Assembly (NCBI RefSeq): GCF_001645105.1
Contig: NZ_LKEG01000012.1
Coordinates: 1 to 37,664, forward strand
From: Pseudomonas marginalis
GTDB lineage: Bacteria > Pseudomonadota > Gammaproteobacteria > Pseudomonadales > Pseudomonadaceae
Direction of reading: 5' to 3'
Length of the DNA stretch: 37,664 nt
The position numbers and the translations under genes are program-made. The notes under the pieces are model-generated. The model had not been told where the DNA came from and ran no database searches. It saw nothing but the letters and a program-made list of their open reading frames with translations. Of this stretch, positions 27,763-37,590 are shown piece by piece. The stretch's first letter is position 1. Every line of letters begins with the position of its first letter.

Positions 27763-30087
27763 ATGACTCGAACCCGATCTCCCCGTTCCCGTAAAAAAAC
27801 TCCTTCCCGCGGCCTGCGCCCTTGGCTGGGCTGGGCGCTCAAGCTCGGCCTCGTGGGCCTCGTAGTGCTCGCCGGCTTTGCGGTGTACCTCGACGCTGTG
27901 GTCCAGGAGAAGTTCTCCGGCAAGCGTTGGACCATTCCCGCCAAGGTGTATGCACGCCCGCTGGAGTTGTTTACCGGCCAGAAGCTGAGCAAGGATGACT
28001 TCCTGACCGAACTCGACGCCCTGGGCTATCGCCGCGAACCCGTGAGCAACGGCCCGGGCGCGGCGGCTGTCAGTGGTAACACCGTCGACTTGAATACCCG
28101 TGGCTTCCAGTTCTATGAAGGCCTGGAAAAAGCCCAGCCTGTGCGCGTGCGCTTTTCCGGCGATTACGTCGCCGAGTTGTCGTCCCTCAATGGCTCGAAG
28201 CTGCCGGTGGTTCGCCTCGAACCGCTGATGATCGGCGGCATTTACCCTAAAAACCTTGAAGATCGCATCCTGATCAAGCTTGACCAAGTGCCGCCGTACC
28301 TGTTGGAAACCCTGGTTGCTGTTGAAGACCGCGATTTCTACCACCACTGGGGCGTTTCGCCGAAGTCGATCGCCCGCGCGGTCTGGGTGAACACCTCCGG
28401 CGGCAAGATGACCCAGGGCGGCAGTACGCTGACGCAACAATTGGTCAAGAACTTCTACCTGACCAACGAGCGCAGCCTCACCCGTAAGCTCACTGAAGCC
28501 ATGATGGCGATGCTGCTGGAGCTGCACTACAGCAAGCAGGAAATCCTTGAGGCGTACCTCAACGAGGTATTCGTCGGCCAGGATGGCCAGCGCGCCGTGC
28601 ATGGTTTCGGCCTGGCCAGCCAGTTCTTCTTTGGCCAGCCGCTGTCCGAATTGAAGCTGCACCAGGTTGCGTTGCTGGTGGGCATGGTCAAGGGGCCTTC
28701 CTACTACAACCCGCGCCGCAATCCTGAGCGTGCGCTGGAGCGACGCAACCTCGTGCTTGATGTACTTGAGCAACAAGGTGTTGCCACGGCTGAACAGGTC
28801 GCTGCCGCGAAGAAAATGCCGTTGGGTGTCACTACCCGCGGCAAGCTGGCGGACAGCTCCTTCCCGGGCTTTATCGATCTGGTCAAGCGCCAACTGCGTG
28901 AAGACTACCGCGACGAAGACTTGACCGAAGAAGGCCTGCGAATCTTCACCAGTTTCGACCCGATCCTGCAGATGAAGGCCGAAGCGTCCGTCAATGACAC
29001 GTTCAAGCGACTGACAGGCCGTAAAGGTTCCGATGAAGTCGAAGCGGCCATGGTCGTGACCAATCCGGAAACCGGTGAAGTGCAAGCCATGATCGGCAGC
29101 CGTCAGGCCAGCTTTGCCGGGTTCAACCGCGCGCTGGATGCGGTGCGGCCAATCGGTTCCCTGGTCAAGCCTGCGGTTTACCTGACCGCGTTGGAAAAAC
29201 CGAGCAAATACACCCTGACCAGTTGGCTCTCAGATGACCCGCTGTCGGTCAAAGGTGCCGATGGCCAAGTGTGGACACCCCAGAACTTCGACCGTCGTTC
29301 CCACGGTACGATATTCCTGTATCAGGGCATTGCGCACTCCTACAATATTTCCACGTCGCGGCTGGGCCTTGAGGTCGGCGTGCCGAATGTCCTCAAGACC
29401 ATCGCGCGGCTGGGTGTCACCCGTGAGTTCCCGGCCTTCCCGTCGATCCTGTTGGGCGCTGGCGCGATGACCCCGATGGAAGTCGCGACGATGTACCAGA
29501 CCCTCGCCAACGGTGGTTTCAACACCCCCATGCGCGGGATCCGCAGCGTGCTGACCGCCGAGGGTGAGCCGCTCAAGCGCTACCCGTTCCAGATTCAGCA
29601 ACGGTTTGATGCGGGCTCCATTTATCTGATCCAGAACGCCATGCAGCGCGTGATGCGTGAAGGTACCGGGCGTTCGGTCTATAGCGTGCTGCCGGCGAAC
29701 CTGACATTGGCAGGCAAGACCGGTACCAGTAACGATTCGCGTGACAGCTGGTTCGCAGGTTTCGGCCAGGACGTGCTGGCGGTGGTGTGGCTGGGGCGCG
29801 ACGATAACGGCAAGACGCCGTTTACCGGTGCCACCGGTGCACTGCAGGTCTGGACCAGTTTCATGCGCAAAGCTGATCCGCTGCCGTTGAACATGCCGCA
29901 GCCGGATAACATCGTGCAGGCTTGGATCGATCCGCACACAGGGCAGGGCTCCGATGCCAACTGTCCGGGCGCGGTGCAGATGCCGTATATTCGCGGCAGC
30001 GAACCGCCTCCCGGCGCCGCATGCGGTGGCAGTGCCCCCGCTGACGCGGAGTCGGTGATGGATTGGGTCAAGGGCTGGATGAATTAA
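27763..30087 (+). CDS. mrcB: Penicillin-binding protein 1B
   Basis: PBP1b (774 aa) is a bifunctional peptidoglycan synthase. A single membrane anchor lies at about residues 23-45 after a basic tail. A UB2H-like region follows, then the glycosyltransferase domain with catalytic Glu188 in VEDRDFYHHWG and GGSTLTQQLVKNFYL. The transpeptidase domain has SLVK (Ser466, Lys469), SYN (SxN) and KTGTS (Lys652). The start is set by a consensus promoter just upstream; no ribosome-binding site is visible, so the mRNA may be near-leaderless. The gene precedes an LpoP-like lipoprotein gene by 16 bases. Confidence 0.96.
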   Translation: MTRTRSPRSRKKTPSRGLRPWLGWALKLGLVGLVVLAGFAVYLDAVVQEKFSGKRWTIPAKVYARPLELFTGQKLSKDDFLTELDALGYRREPVSNGPGAAAVSGNTVDLNTRGFQFYEGLEKAQPVRVRFSGDYVAELSSLNGSKLPVVRLEPLMIGGIYPKNLEDRILIKLDQVPPYLLETLVAVEDRDFYHHWGVSPKSIARAVWVNTSGGKMTQGGSTLTQQLVKNFYLTNERSLTRKLTEAMMAMLLELHYSKQEILEAYLNEVFVGQDGQRAVHGFGLASQFFFGQPLSELKLHQVALLVGMVKGPSYYNPRRNPERALERRNLVLDVLEQQGVATAEQVAAAKKMPLGVTTRGKLADSSFPGFIDLVKRQLREDYRDEDLTEEGLRIFTSFDPILQMKAEASVNDTFKRLTGRKGSDEVEAAMVVTNPETGEVQAMIGSRQASFAGFNRALDAVRPIGSLVKPAVYLTALEKPSKYTLTSWLSDDPLSVKGADGQVWTPQNFDRRSHGTIFLYQGIAHSYNISTSRLGLEVGVPNVLKTIARLGVTREFPAFPSILLGAGAMTPMEVATMYQTLANGGFNTPMRGIRSVLTAEGEPLKRYPFQIQQRFDAGSIYLIQNAMQRVMREGTGRSVYSVLPANLTLAGKTGTSNDSRDSWFAGFGQDVLAVVWLGRDDNGKTPFTGATGALQVWTSFMRKADPLPLNMPQPDNIVQAWIDPHTGQGSDANCPGAVQMPYIRGSEPPPGAACGGSAPADAESVMDWVKGWMN

Positions 30088-30103
30088 GCAAAGAGGGTTT
30101 CAA

Positions 30104-30838
30104 GTGAACAAGTGGTGGATTCCAGCTATTACAGCTCTGGCTTTGCTCAACGGTTGCGCCAGCGTGCAGCGCGGCTCCATTCCCGTGGTGGATTCGAGCA
30201 CTGCCGTCTCCAATAACGACCGGATTTCGGCCAATGGCGGCTTCCGCCAGACCGTGACCAATCGTCCAGCGCAAGCTGCGACCCAGGCGATGCCACAGGA
30301 TTCCGGTGTGGTGGTCATGGTGCCAGGCGCTGGCGCTGCCACGTCTGCGCCGATCAGTGCCGAGCCGTGGACGCCAGGGCCAAGCACCTCGGGTCCGATC
30401 GACTCCACGCCGATTCAAACTGCGCCGATCAATCAGGGCACCTACACCATGCCGTCGACGCCAAGTGGCATTCCATCGTCTTCCAGCGGTGGCGGCCTGT
30501 CGGCTGACGAGCAACTGGATGGCCCGGTGCTTGCGCTGCTGACCACGGCCCAGCAACAGCAGGCGGGTGGTGATTTGAATGGTGCGTCGTCGAGCCTGGA
30601 ACGTGCCCAGCGCGTTGCTCCGCGTGAGCCGCAAGTGTTGTATCGCCTGGCCCAGGTTCGCATGGCCCAGGGTGATGCTCCGCAGGCCGAGCAGTTCGCC
30701 CGTCGTGGCCTGAGCCTGGCCAACGGTCGTCCCGACTTGCAAGCCAGCCTATGGGCCTTGATTGGTGACGCGCGCGCCGCGCAAGGCGATGCCGCCGGTG
30801 CCGCGCAGGCTCGGCAAAAAGCCAAGGTCAGCCTCTGA
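30104..30838 (+). CDS. lpoP: TPR-containing outer-membrane lipoprotein, LpoP-like PBP1b activator
   Basis: The 244-aa product has a lipoprotein signal peptide (ITALALLNGC, Cys18), a long Pro/Ser/Thr-rich tether (about 60-130), and a C-terminal tetratricopeptide region (about 140-244; EQLDGPVLALLTTAQQQQ, ASSLERAQRVAPREPQVLYR). The start codon is GTG with AGAGGG upstream. As I recall, P. aeruginosa LpoP, a TPR lipoprotein encoded beside the PBP1b gene, activates PBP1b in place of LpoB. Position, lipobox and domain order here fit that assignment, which is by family and context. The stop overlaps the next start by one base (TGATG). Confidence 0.82.
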   Translation: MNKWWIPAITALALLNGCASVQRGSIPVVDSSTAVSNNDRISANGGFRQTVTNRPAQAATQAMPQDSGVVVMVPGAGAATSAPISAEPWTPGPSTSGPIDSTPIQTAPINQGTYTMPSTPSGIPSSSSGGGLSADEQLDGPVLALLTTAQQQQAGGDLNGASSSLERAQRVAPREPQVLYRLAQVRMAQGDAPQAEQFARRGLSLANGRPDLQASLWALIGDARAAQGDAAGAAQARQKAKVSL

Positions 30839-31167
30839 TGGATGCACGCTTCCCCGCCATTGCCGAACAGTTATTGCTAATTGAGCGCGAGTTGCGCGTG
30901 CAGGGCTGGTGGGACGAGGTGTCCCCCGGCGTCGAGGCGCTCAGCAGTGTTGAACCTTTTTCGGTGGATACGCTGGATTTTCACCAGTGGCTGCAGTGGG
31001 TATTCCTGGTGCGCATGAAGCAGATCCTCGAACAGGACCTGCCGCTGCCCAATGCGTCGGGCATCCTGGAAATGGCCGAGATGGTCTACGCCGACCGCCC
31101 GCTGGAAAGCCTTGGCTTACGTAATGCGCTGAAAAAGTTCGACCAACTGATCGTCGACGCTCGTTAA
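30838..31167 (+). CDS. YqcC family protein (DUF446)
   Basis: The 109-aa product matches YqcC/DUF446: an all-helical small cytoplasmic protein with FPAIAEQLLLIERELRVQGW, FSVDTLDFHQWLQWVFLVRM and NASGILEMAEMVY. E. coli yqcC lies beside the pseudouridine synthase gene truC; here it is the last gene of the mrcB-lpoP operon and starts on the lpoP stop. The role is unknown. Confidence 0.85.
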   Translation: MDARFPAIAEQLLLIERELRVQGWWDEVSPGVEALSSVEPFSVDTLDFHQWLQWVFLVRMKQILEQDLPLPNASGILEMAEMVYADRPLESLGLRNALKKFDQLIVDAR

Positions 31168-31173
31168 TTGCCT

Positions 31174-31200
31174 GACTGCCGGGTTTTCCGGCAGTCTTGC
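31174..31200 (+). terminator. Terminator of the mrcB operon
   Basis: GACTGCCGG (31174-31182) pairs perfectly with CCGGCAGTC (31188-31196) around GTTTT. The downstream TTGCGC is not a good T-tract, so the structure may be a weak intrinsic terminator. Confidence 0.6.
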
Positions 31201-31600
31201 GCACATTTCTACCGCTTGACGACATTCAGGCGAGTTTTATCCCTCCTCAAAGCCCTTTCTTCTACGTTCTCATGCGCTTAGTTGGAAAAAAGCGCAATTA
31301 TTGCTTGACTTGAACGTCCTGAAACAGAAGAATCCAAAGTCCGCTGTATCGGGACTGCCAGAAGCAGGCCCGCTCAGCAGATCATGAGGCGCACATCCGC
31401 GCCGACCTGTTACACCCGCAACGCGTTACCTCGCGCTGGGTGGGAAAAGCCCGCAACACTTGGGACGATCCCAATACTTGCTCAGTCAGTGCTGACGTAG
31501 TCGGCGACCACCGTCGCTCATGCTCTGTTGAGAAGTAAACCTATTAAGACCCGTCGGTTTTTTTAACGGACGGTATTCTGGCGTTTTAGAGGTGAACAAC
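31201..31600 (+). promoter_or_regulatory. ilvI upstream region and probable leader
   Basis: This 400-base gene-free stretch follows the yqcC hairpin. TTGACT (31305-31310) with AAGAAT 17 bases later (31328-31333) is the best promoter I see, giving a leader of about 260 nt. Within it lie a hairpin AGTCC/GGACT (31337-31355), a 38-codon open frame from ATG 31384 to TAG 31500 that ends in an Ile/Leu/Val-rich run, GTCAG/CTGAC near its stop, and CCGTC/GACGG (31551-31573) enclosing a T7 run just before the ilvI ribosome-binding site. An attenuation role is inference. Confidence 0.5.
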
Positions 31601-33325
31601 GTGGAGCTTTTATCTGGCGGTGAGATGCTCGTCCGCTTTTTGCGTGACGAAGGCGTCGACTATATCTACGGGTACCCAGGTGGTGCTCTGCTGCATGTCT
31701 ACGACGCACTGTTCAAGGAACCGGCTGTTACCCACATCCTGGTTCGCCACGAGCAGGCCGCGACCCATATGGCTGACGGTTACGCCCGTGCCACCGGTAA
31801 AGCCGGTGTGGTACTGGTAACGTCCGGCCCTGGCGCAACCAATGCCATTACCGGCATCGCGACGGCGTATATGGACTCCATCCCGATGGTGATCATTTCC
31901 GGTCAGGTGGCTAGCACCATGGTCGGTACCGATGCATTCCAGGAAACCGACATGATCGGTATCTCCCGGCCGATCGTGAAACACAGCTTCATGATCAAGC
32001 ATGCGTCGGAAATCCCGGAAGTCATGAAAAAGGCCTTCTACCTCGCACAGTCCGGTCGTCCGGGTCCTGTGGTGGTCGACATCCCGAAAGACATGACCAA
32101 CCCGGCCGAGAAATTCGAATACATCTTCCCGAAGAAGGCCAAGCTGCGCTCCTACAGCCCGGCCGTCCGCGGGCACTCGGGGCAAATCCGCAAGGCCGCA
32201 GAAATGCTCCTGGCGGCCAAGCGTCCAGTGCTGTACTCGGGTGGTGGCGTGATTCTGGGCGGCGGTTCTGCGCCTTTGACTGAGCTGGCCAAACTGCTCA
32301 ACCTGCCGGTGACCAATACGTTGATGGGCCTCGGCGCCTTCCCAGGTACCGACCGTCAGTTTGTCGGCATGCTCGGCATGCACGGCAGCTACACCGCTAA
32401 CCTGGCGATGCATCACGCCGACGTGATCCTGGCAGTGGGCGCGCGTTTCGATGACCGCGTGATCAACGGCGCGAGCAAATTCTGCCCGAATGCCAAGATC
32501 ATCCATATCGACATCGACCCGGCGTCCATCTCCAAGACCATCAAGGCCGATGTGCCGATCGTGGGTCCTGTTGAAAGCGTATTGACCGAAATGGTTGCTG
32601 CGCTCAAGGACATCGGCGAGACGCCGAACAAGGAATCCGTTGCCAGTTGGTGGAAGCAGATCGACGAATGGCGCGGTGATCGTGGCCTGTTCCCTTACGA
32701 CAAGGGCGACGGCAGCATCATCAAGCCACAAACCGTGATCGAGACCCTGTGTGAAGTGACCAAGGGCGACGCCTTTGTGACCTCCGACGTGGGCCAGCAC
32801 CAGATGTTCGCCGCGCAGTACTACAAGTTCGACAAGCCTAACCGCTGGATCAACTCCGGTGGCCTGGGCACGATGGGCTTTGGTTTCCCTGCGGCCATGG
32901 GCGTAAAACTGAGCTTCCCGGACACTGACGTTGCGTGCGTCACCGGCGAGGGCAGCATCCAGATGAACATCCAGGAACTGTCGACGTGCCTGCAGTACGG
33001 CCTTCCGGTGAAGATCGTGTGCTTGAACAACGGCGTGCTGGGCATGGTTCGTCAATGGCAGGACATGAGCTACAACAGCCGTCACTCCCATTCCTACATG
33101 GAGTCGCTGCCGGATTTCGTAAAATTGGTTGAAGCCTATGGCCATGTCGGCATTCGCATCACCGATTTGAAAGATCTGAAGCCGAAGATGGAAGAGGCGT
33201 TCGCCATGAAGGACCGCTTGGTGTTCATCGATATTCAGGTGGATACCAGCGAGCACGTCTACCCGATGCAGATCAAAGACGGCTCTATGCGCGACATGTG
33301 GCTGAACAAGACGGAGCGTACTTAA
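31601..33325 (+). CDS. ilvI: Acetolactate synthase large subunit
   Basis: The 574-aa product is the thiamine-diphosphate-dependent catalytic subunit that makes acetolactate or acetohydroxybutyrate for valine, leucine and isoleucine synthesis. [14 protein letters not shown] holds the N-terminal substrate/ThDP region with the catalytic glutamate in [16 protein letters not shown]. The ThDP-binding segment is [13 protein letters not shown] followed by the asparagine of [11 protein letters not shown] chose the GTG at 31601 (MELLSGGEM) because AGAGGTGA lies five bases upstream; an in-frame GTG three codons earlier overlaps that site. The ilvH start is two bases past its stop. Confidence 0.96.
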   Translation: MELLSGGEMLVRFLRDEGVDYIYGYPGGALLHVYDALFKEPAVTHILVRHEQAATHMADGYARATGKAGVVLVTSGPGATNAITGIATAYMDSIPMVIISGQVASTMVGTDAFQETDMIGISRPIVKHSFMIKHASEIPEVMKKAFYLAQSGRPGPVVVDIPKDMTNPAEKFEYIFPKKAKLRSYSPAVRGHSGQIRKAAEMLLAAKRPVLYSGGGVILGGGSAPLTELAKLLNLPVTNTLMGLGAFPGTDRQFVGMLGMHGSYTANLAMHHADVILAVGARFDDRVINGASKFCPNAKIIHIDIDPASISKTIKADVPIVGPVESVLTEMVAALKDIGETPNKESVASWWKQIDEWRGDRGLFPYDKGDGSIIKPQTVIETLCEVTKGDAFVTSDVGQHQMFAAQYYKFDKPNRWINSGGLGTMGFGFPAAMGVKLSFPDTDVACVTGEGSIQMNIQELSTCLQYGLPVKIVCLNNGVLGMVRQWQDMSYNSRHSHSYMESLPDFVKLVEAYGHVGIRITDLKDLKPKMEEAFAMKDRLVFIDIQVDTSEHVYPMQIKDGSMRDMWLNKTERT

Positions 33326-33327
33326 TC

Positions 33328-33819
33328 ATGCGGCACATTATCTCCCTGCTTCTGGAGAACGAACCCGGCGCTCTGTCTCGTGTTGTCGGCCTGTTTTCGC
33401 AACGCAACTACAACATCGAAAGCCTGACCGTGGCCCCGACCGAAGACCCGACCCTGTCGCGCCTGACGTTGACCACCGTGGGCCATGATGAGGTGATCGA
33501 GCAGATCACCAAGAACCTCAACAAGCTGATCGAAGTGGTCAAGCTGGTCGACCTGTCGGAAAGTGCCCACATCGAGCGTGAGCTGATGCTGGTTAAGGTC
33601 AAGGCCACGGGTGCCCAACGTGCCGAGATCAAACGGACTACCGACATTTATCGCGGGCAGATCGTTGATGTGAGCGCCAGCGTTTATACCGTTCAACTGA
33701 CCGGTACAAGCGACAAGCTGGACAGCTTCATCCAGTCGATCGGGACGGCCTCGATTCTGGAAACAGTACGCAGTGGTGTCACCGGGATTGCCCGTGGCGA
33801 CAAAGTACTCAGCATTTAA
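33328..33819 (+). CDS. ilvH: Acetolactate synthase small (regulatory) subunit
   Basis: The 163-aa product is the feedback-controlled partner of IlvI. It has an N-terminal ACT domain (HIISLLLENEPGALSRVVGL, FSQRNYNIESLTVAPTED) that binds valine, and a C-terminal domain ending in GIARGDKVLSI. I chose the ATG at 33328 (MRHIISLLLENEPG), which lies two bases past the ilvI stop. Upstream extension into the ilvI frame overlap has no support. Length is normal. Confidence 0.97.
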   Translation: MRHIISLLLENEPGALSRVVGLFSQRNYNIESLTVAPTEDPTLSRLTLTTVGHDEVIEQITKNLNKLIEVVKLVDLSESAHIERELMLVKVKATGAQRAEIKRTTDIYRGQIVDVSASVYTVQLTGTSDKLDSFIQSIGTASILETVRSGVTGIARGDKVLSI

Positions 33820-33857
33820 CCCAAATTAGTGAATGGCCTTACGGCCTGGATATATAG

Positions 33858-34883
<1,026 letters not shown>

Positions 34884-34901
34884 GTCGAACGTATCAAGAG
34901 A

Positions 34902-34927
34902 AAACGCGGCTTAGGCCGCGTTTTTTC
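34902..34927 (+). terminator. ilvC terminator
   Basis: AACGCGGC-TTAG-GCCGCGTT followed by TTTTT is a textbook rho-independent terminator ending the ilvIHC operon; the A-run on the other side makes it potentially bidirectional. Confidence 0.93.
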
Positions 34928-35028
34928 GTTTGAGGGGCGGGTTCTGGTATAAAGCTGCATCGTTTGCGGGCGAACACTCGCCGCAAGTATCTGTCGAATT
35001 TTTTTCACACCGTTGCAAGGTAAAGTCC

Positions 35029-35886
35029 ATGAGCGAACGTCCCGAAGAGCAAAGCCAGGCTTCTGACGCCGAAAGCCTGCTGCCGATCGATGAGCATGTC
35101 GAAGAAGGGCATGACGCGGAAGGTCGCAAGGTCCGGCATCGTGGCATCTATCTGCTGCCCAACCTGTTCACCACGGCGAACCTGTTTGCCGGGTTCTATT
35201 CCATCATCAACTCCATGAGTGCCCAAAGCGCACTGGCGGCAGGTGATGCGGTGAGTGCCAGCAAGTATTTCGGTTTTGCTGCCATTGCAATCTTCGTGGC
35301 CATGGTGCTCGACGGCCTTGATGGGCGAGTGGCGCGCATGACCAACACACAGAGCGCCTTCGGAGCCGAGTACGACTCACTGTCGGACATGGTCGCGTTT
35401 GGCGTCGCCCCTGCGTTGTTGGCATTTGCCTGGGCGCTGGGCGATATGGGCAAGGTCGGCTGGATGGTTGCCTTCATCTATGTCGCCGGCGCTGCTTTGC
35501 GTCTGGCGCGCTTCAACACCCAGGTGGGAACCGCCGACAAGCGTTACTTCATCGGTCTTGCCAGCCCTGCTGCTGCGGGTGTGGTGGCGGGTATCGTCTG
35601 GGCATTCAGTGATTACGGGATCCAGGGTTCGAAGATGTCGTTCCTGGTGGCCTTGATGGTGGCTGCTGCCGGCATGCTGATGGTCAGCAACATCAAGTAC
35701 AACAGCTTTAAGGAACTGGACCTCAAGGGGCGTGTGCCTTTCGTGGCGATTCTGGCAGTGGTGCTGGTGTTCGCCGTGGTGTTCAGTGATCCGCCGCGTA
35801 TTCTGTTGCTGGCGTTCCTGGTCTACGCCGCGTCGGGGCCGGTTCAGTACTTGCTGCATTTGCGCCGCGACAAAACATTGCCTTAA
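35029..35886 (+). CDS. pssA: CDP-diacylglycerol-serine O-phosphatidyltransferase
   Basis: The 285-aa product makes phosphatidylserine, the precursor of phosphatidylethanolamine. The CDP-alcohol phosphotransferase motif is clear: DGLDGRVARMTNTQSAFGAE followed by YDSLSD, giving the conserved DG..AR...G...D...D residues. It is a multi-spanning membrane enzyme of the type I (Bacillus-like) class, with an extra acidic N-terminal tail of about 40 residues. I chose the ATG at 35029 (MSERPEE), with AAGG nine bases upstream. Longer readings begin in non-conserved sequence. msrP follows after 63 bases. Confidence 0.94.
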   Translation: MSERPEEQSQASDAESLLPIDEHVEEGHDAEGRKVRHRGIYLLPNLFTTANLFAGFYSIINSMSAQSALAAGDAVSASKYFGFAAIAIFVAMVLDGLDGRVARMTNTQSAFGAEYDSLSDMVAFGVAPALLAFAWALGDMGKVGWMVAFIYVAGAALRLARFNTQVGTADKRYFIGLASPAAAGVVAGIVWAFSDYGIQGSKMSFLVALMVAAAGMLMVSNIKYNSFKELDLKGRVPFVAILAVVLVFAVVFSDPPRILLLAFLVYAASGPVQYLLHLRRDKTLP

Positions 35887-35901
35887 TGTAATTTCCCCCA
35901 T

Positions 35902-35945
35902 ACTCCGCAGTCTATTGGTACATCAGTTCTCCAATGCTGCGGAGT
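35902..35945 (+). promoter_or_regulatory. Inverted repeat enclosing the msrP ribosome-binding site
   Basis: ACTCCGCAG (35902-35910) and CTGCGGAGT (35937-35945) form a perfect 9-bp inverted repeat, extended inside by ATTGG (35914-35918) and CCAAT (35931-35935). The 3' arm contains GGAG (35941-35944), the msrP Shine-Dalgarno, five bases before the ATG (35950). In RNA the hairpin would hide the ribosome-binding site; in DNA it could be an operator. It has no T-tract. Confidence 0.6.
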
Positions 35946-35949
35946 TGCC

Positions 35950-36963
35950 ATGTTAATCAAATTGCCCAAAGCGTCCGATTGCCACGAGTCGGATGTCACG
36001 CCTGAATCCTTCTATCTCTCTCGTCGTAGCTTGCTCGGTGGTGCGCTTGCCGGCATTGCTGCCAGCAGCTTGCCGCGTTGGGCCAGTGCGGACGAGGCCT
36101 CGCGTTATGCCGATGTCGAGGCGGGCAGGGCGCCGGCCTGGTTTGCCGAGAAGCTGCCAGGCACAAAATGGCAGGCCATCACGGTGAAGGATGAGGCGAT
36201 CACGCCCTTCAAGGACGCAACGCACTACAACAACTTCTATGAGTTCGGTACCGACAAGGGCGACCCGGCAGCGAATGCGGGCTCACTCAAGACCGAGCCT
36301 TGGAGTGTGGTTATTGATGGTGAGGTTGCGAAGCCAGGCCGCTATGCTCTGGAAGACTTCATGAAACCTTATCAGTTGGAAGAGCGGATCTACCGTCTAC
36401 GCTGCGTCGAGGCGTGGTCCATGGTGATTCCCTGGATCGGTTTTCCTATCTCTGCGTTGCTCAAGCAGGTTGAGCCGACGTCCAAAGCCAAGTACATCCG
36501 TTTTGAAACCCTCCAGGACCCAAAGAGCATGCCGGGGCAGCGCTCGAGTTTTGGCTTGATCGACTGGCCTTATATAGAAGGCTTGCGTCTGGATGAGGCG
36601 ATGAATCCCCTGGCGATTCTGGCGGTGGGTATGTATGGGCGCGAATTGCCTAACCAGAACGGTGCGCCGCTGCGCTTGGTCGTGCCGTGGAAGTATGGCT
36701 TCAAGAGCGTGAAATCCATTGTGCGGATCAGCCTCGTGAGTGAGCAACCGAAAACCACCTGGCAAAGCATTGCCGCGGATGAGTACGGGTTCTACGCGAA
36801 TGTGAACCCGACGGTTGATCACCCTCGTTGGACTCAGGCGCGGGAGCGTCGTCTGCCGAGTGGCCTGTTCAGTCCTAATGTACGTGAGACGCAGATGTTC
36901 AATGGTTACTCGGATGAGGTGGCTGCTCTTTATACCGGTCTCGATCTGCGGAAGAACTACTGA
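35950..36963 (+). CDS. msrP: Protein-methionine-sulfoxide reductase catalytic subunit
   Basis: MsrP (YedY, 337 aa) is a periplasmic molybdenum-cofactor enzyme that repairs oxidized methionines in envelope proteins, notably after hypochlorous acid stress. A Tat signal ([20 protein letters not shown], Arg25-Arg26) precedes the mature protein. Cys152 in [13 protein letters not shown] is the expected molybdenum ligand, and the [11 protein letters not shown] segment lines the cofactor site. Its stop overlaps the msrQ start by one base (TGATG), so the pair is co-translated. Confidence 0.96.
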   Translation: MLIKLPKASDCHESDVTPESFYLSRRSLLGGALAGIAASSLPRWASADEASRYADVEAGRAPAWFAEKLPGTKWQAITVKDEAITPFKDATHYNNFYEFGTDKGDPAANAGSLKTEPWSVVIDGEVAKPGRYALEDFMKPYQLEERIYRLRCVEAWSMVIPWIGFPISALLKQVEPTSKAKYIRFETLQDPKSMPGQRSSFGLIDWPYIEGLRLDEAMNPLAILAVGMYGRELPNQNGAPLRLVVPWKYGFKSVKSIVRISLVSEQPKTTWQSIAADEYGFYANVNPTVDHPRWTQARERRLPSGLFSPNVRETQMFNGYSDEVAALYTGLDLRKNY

Positions 36964-37583
36964 TGCGTTACCCGATCTGGCGCGTTGGCGTTTTTATAGC
37001 GGCGGCGGTATGGCCGCTGTTCTGGCTCTATGAAGCATGGAGTGCTGTCCTCGGGCCGGATCCGGGCAAGGTGCTGGTAGATCGGCTGGGGCTCGGCACA
37101 TTGATTCTGTTACTGATCACCCTGGCAATGACGCCACTGCAGAAGCTTAGTGGTTGGGCGGGGTGGATAGCGGTGCGCCGGCAATTGGGATTGTGGTGCT
37201 TCGCCTATGTTGTGCTGCACCTGGCTGCTTATTGTGTGTTTGTGCTTGGGTTGGACTGGTCGCAGCTGGGTGTGGAGTTGCGCAAGCGGCCTTACATTAT
37301 TGTCGGGGCGCTGGGTTTTCTGTTGTTGTTGGTATTGGCGCTGACCTCTAATCGTTACAGTCAGCGCCGATTGGGCAGCCGTTGGAAAAAGCTGCATCGT
37401 CTCGTGTATGTCGTTCTGGGGCTCGGCTTGCTGCATATGTTGTGGATAGTGCGGGCTGATCTCAAGGAGTGGGCTATCTATGCATCTATAGGTGCGCTGC
37501 TTCTGGTATTGCGGATACCCCCGGTGATGCGCCGGATTCCGCGACTTATCGCGAAAAAACCACTTTCTGCAACAAAAGCGTAA
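36963..37583 (+). CDS. msrQ: Protein-methionine-sulfoxide reductase heme-binding subunit
   Basis: MsrQ (YedZ, 206 aa) is the inner-membrane heme-b partner that passes electrons to MsrP. About six membrane spans are visible (for example [30 protein letters not shown] and [16 protein letters not shown]). Histidines in [16 protein letters not shown] and LLHMLWIV are candidate heme ligands, typical of the ferric-reductase-like family. It is coupled to msrP. The next element is a ribosomal RNA promoter. Confidence 0.93.
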   Translation: MRYPIWRVGVFIAAAVWPLFWLYEAWSAVLGPDPGKVLVDRLGLGTLILLLITLAMTPLQKLSGWAGWIAVRRQLGLWCFAYVVLHLAAYCVFVLGLDWSQLGVELRKRPYIIVGALGFLLLLVLALTSNRYSQRRLGSRWKKLHRLVYVVLGLGLLHMLWIVRADLKEWAIYASIGALLLVLRIPPVMRRIPRLIAKKPLSATKA

Positions 37584-37590
37584 TTAAGGG

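Noticed and set aside
25749..27794. A 681-codon plus-strand open frame opposite the kinase/AAA gene and pentapeptide gene
   Set aside because: It crosses two real genes and a promoter region; composition and lack of motifs mark it as a codon-bias shadow.
27736..29085. A 449-codon minus-strand frame opposite mrcB
   Set aside because: The PBP1b catalytic motifs are on the plus strand, and the antisense frame shows no recognizable domain.
31610..33256. A 548-codon minus-strand frame opposite ilvI
   Set aside because: ilvI is certain by motifs, so this long frame is an antisense shadow.
34930..35028. N-terminal extension of pssA by 33 codons
   Set aside because: No ribosome-binding site there, and it begins inside the terminator-promoter region after ilvC; the ATG at 35029 has a proper site.
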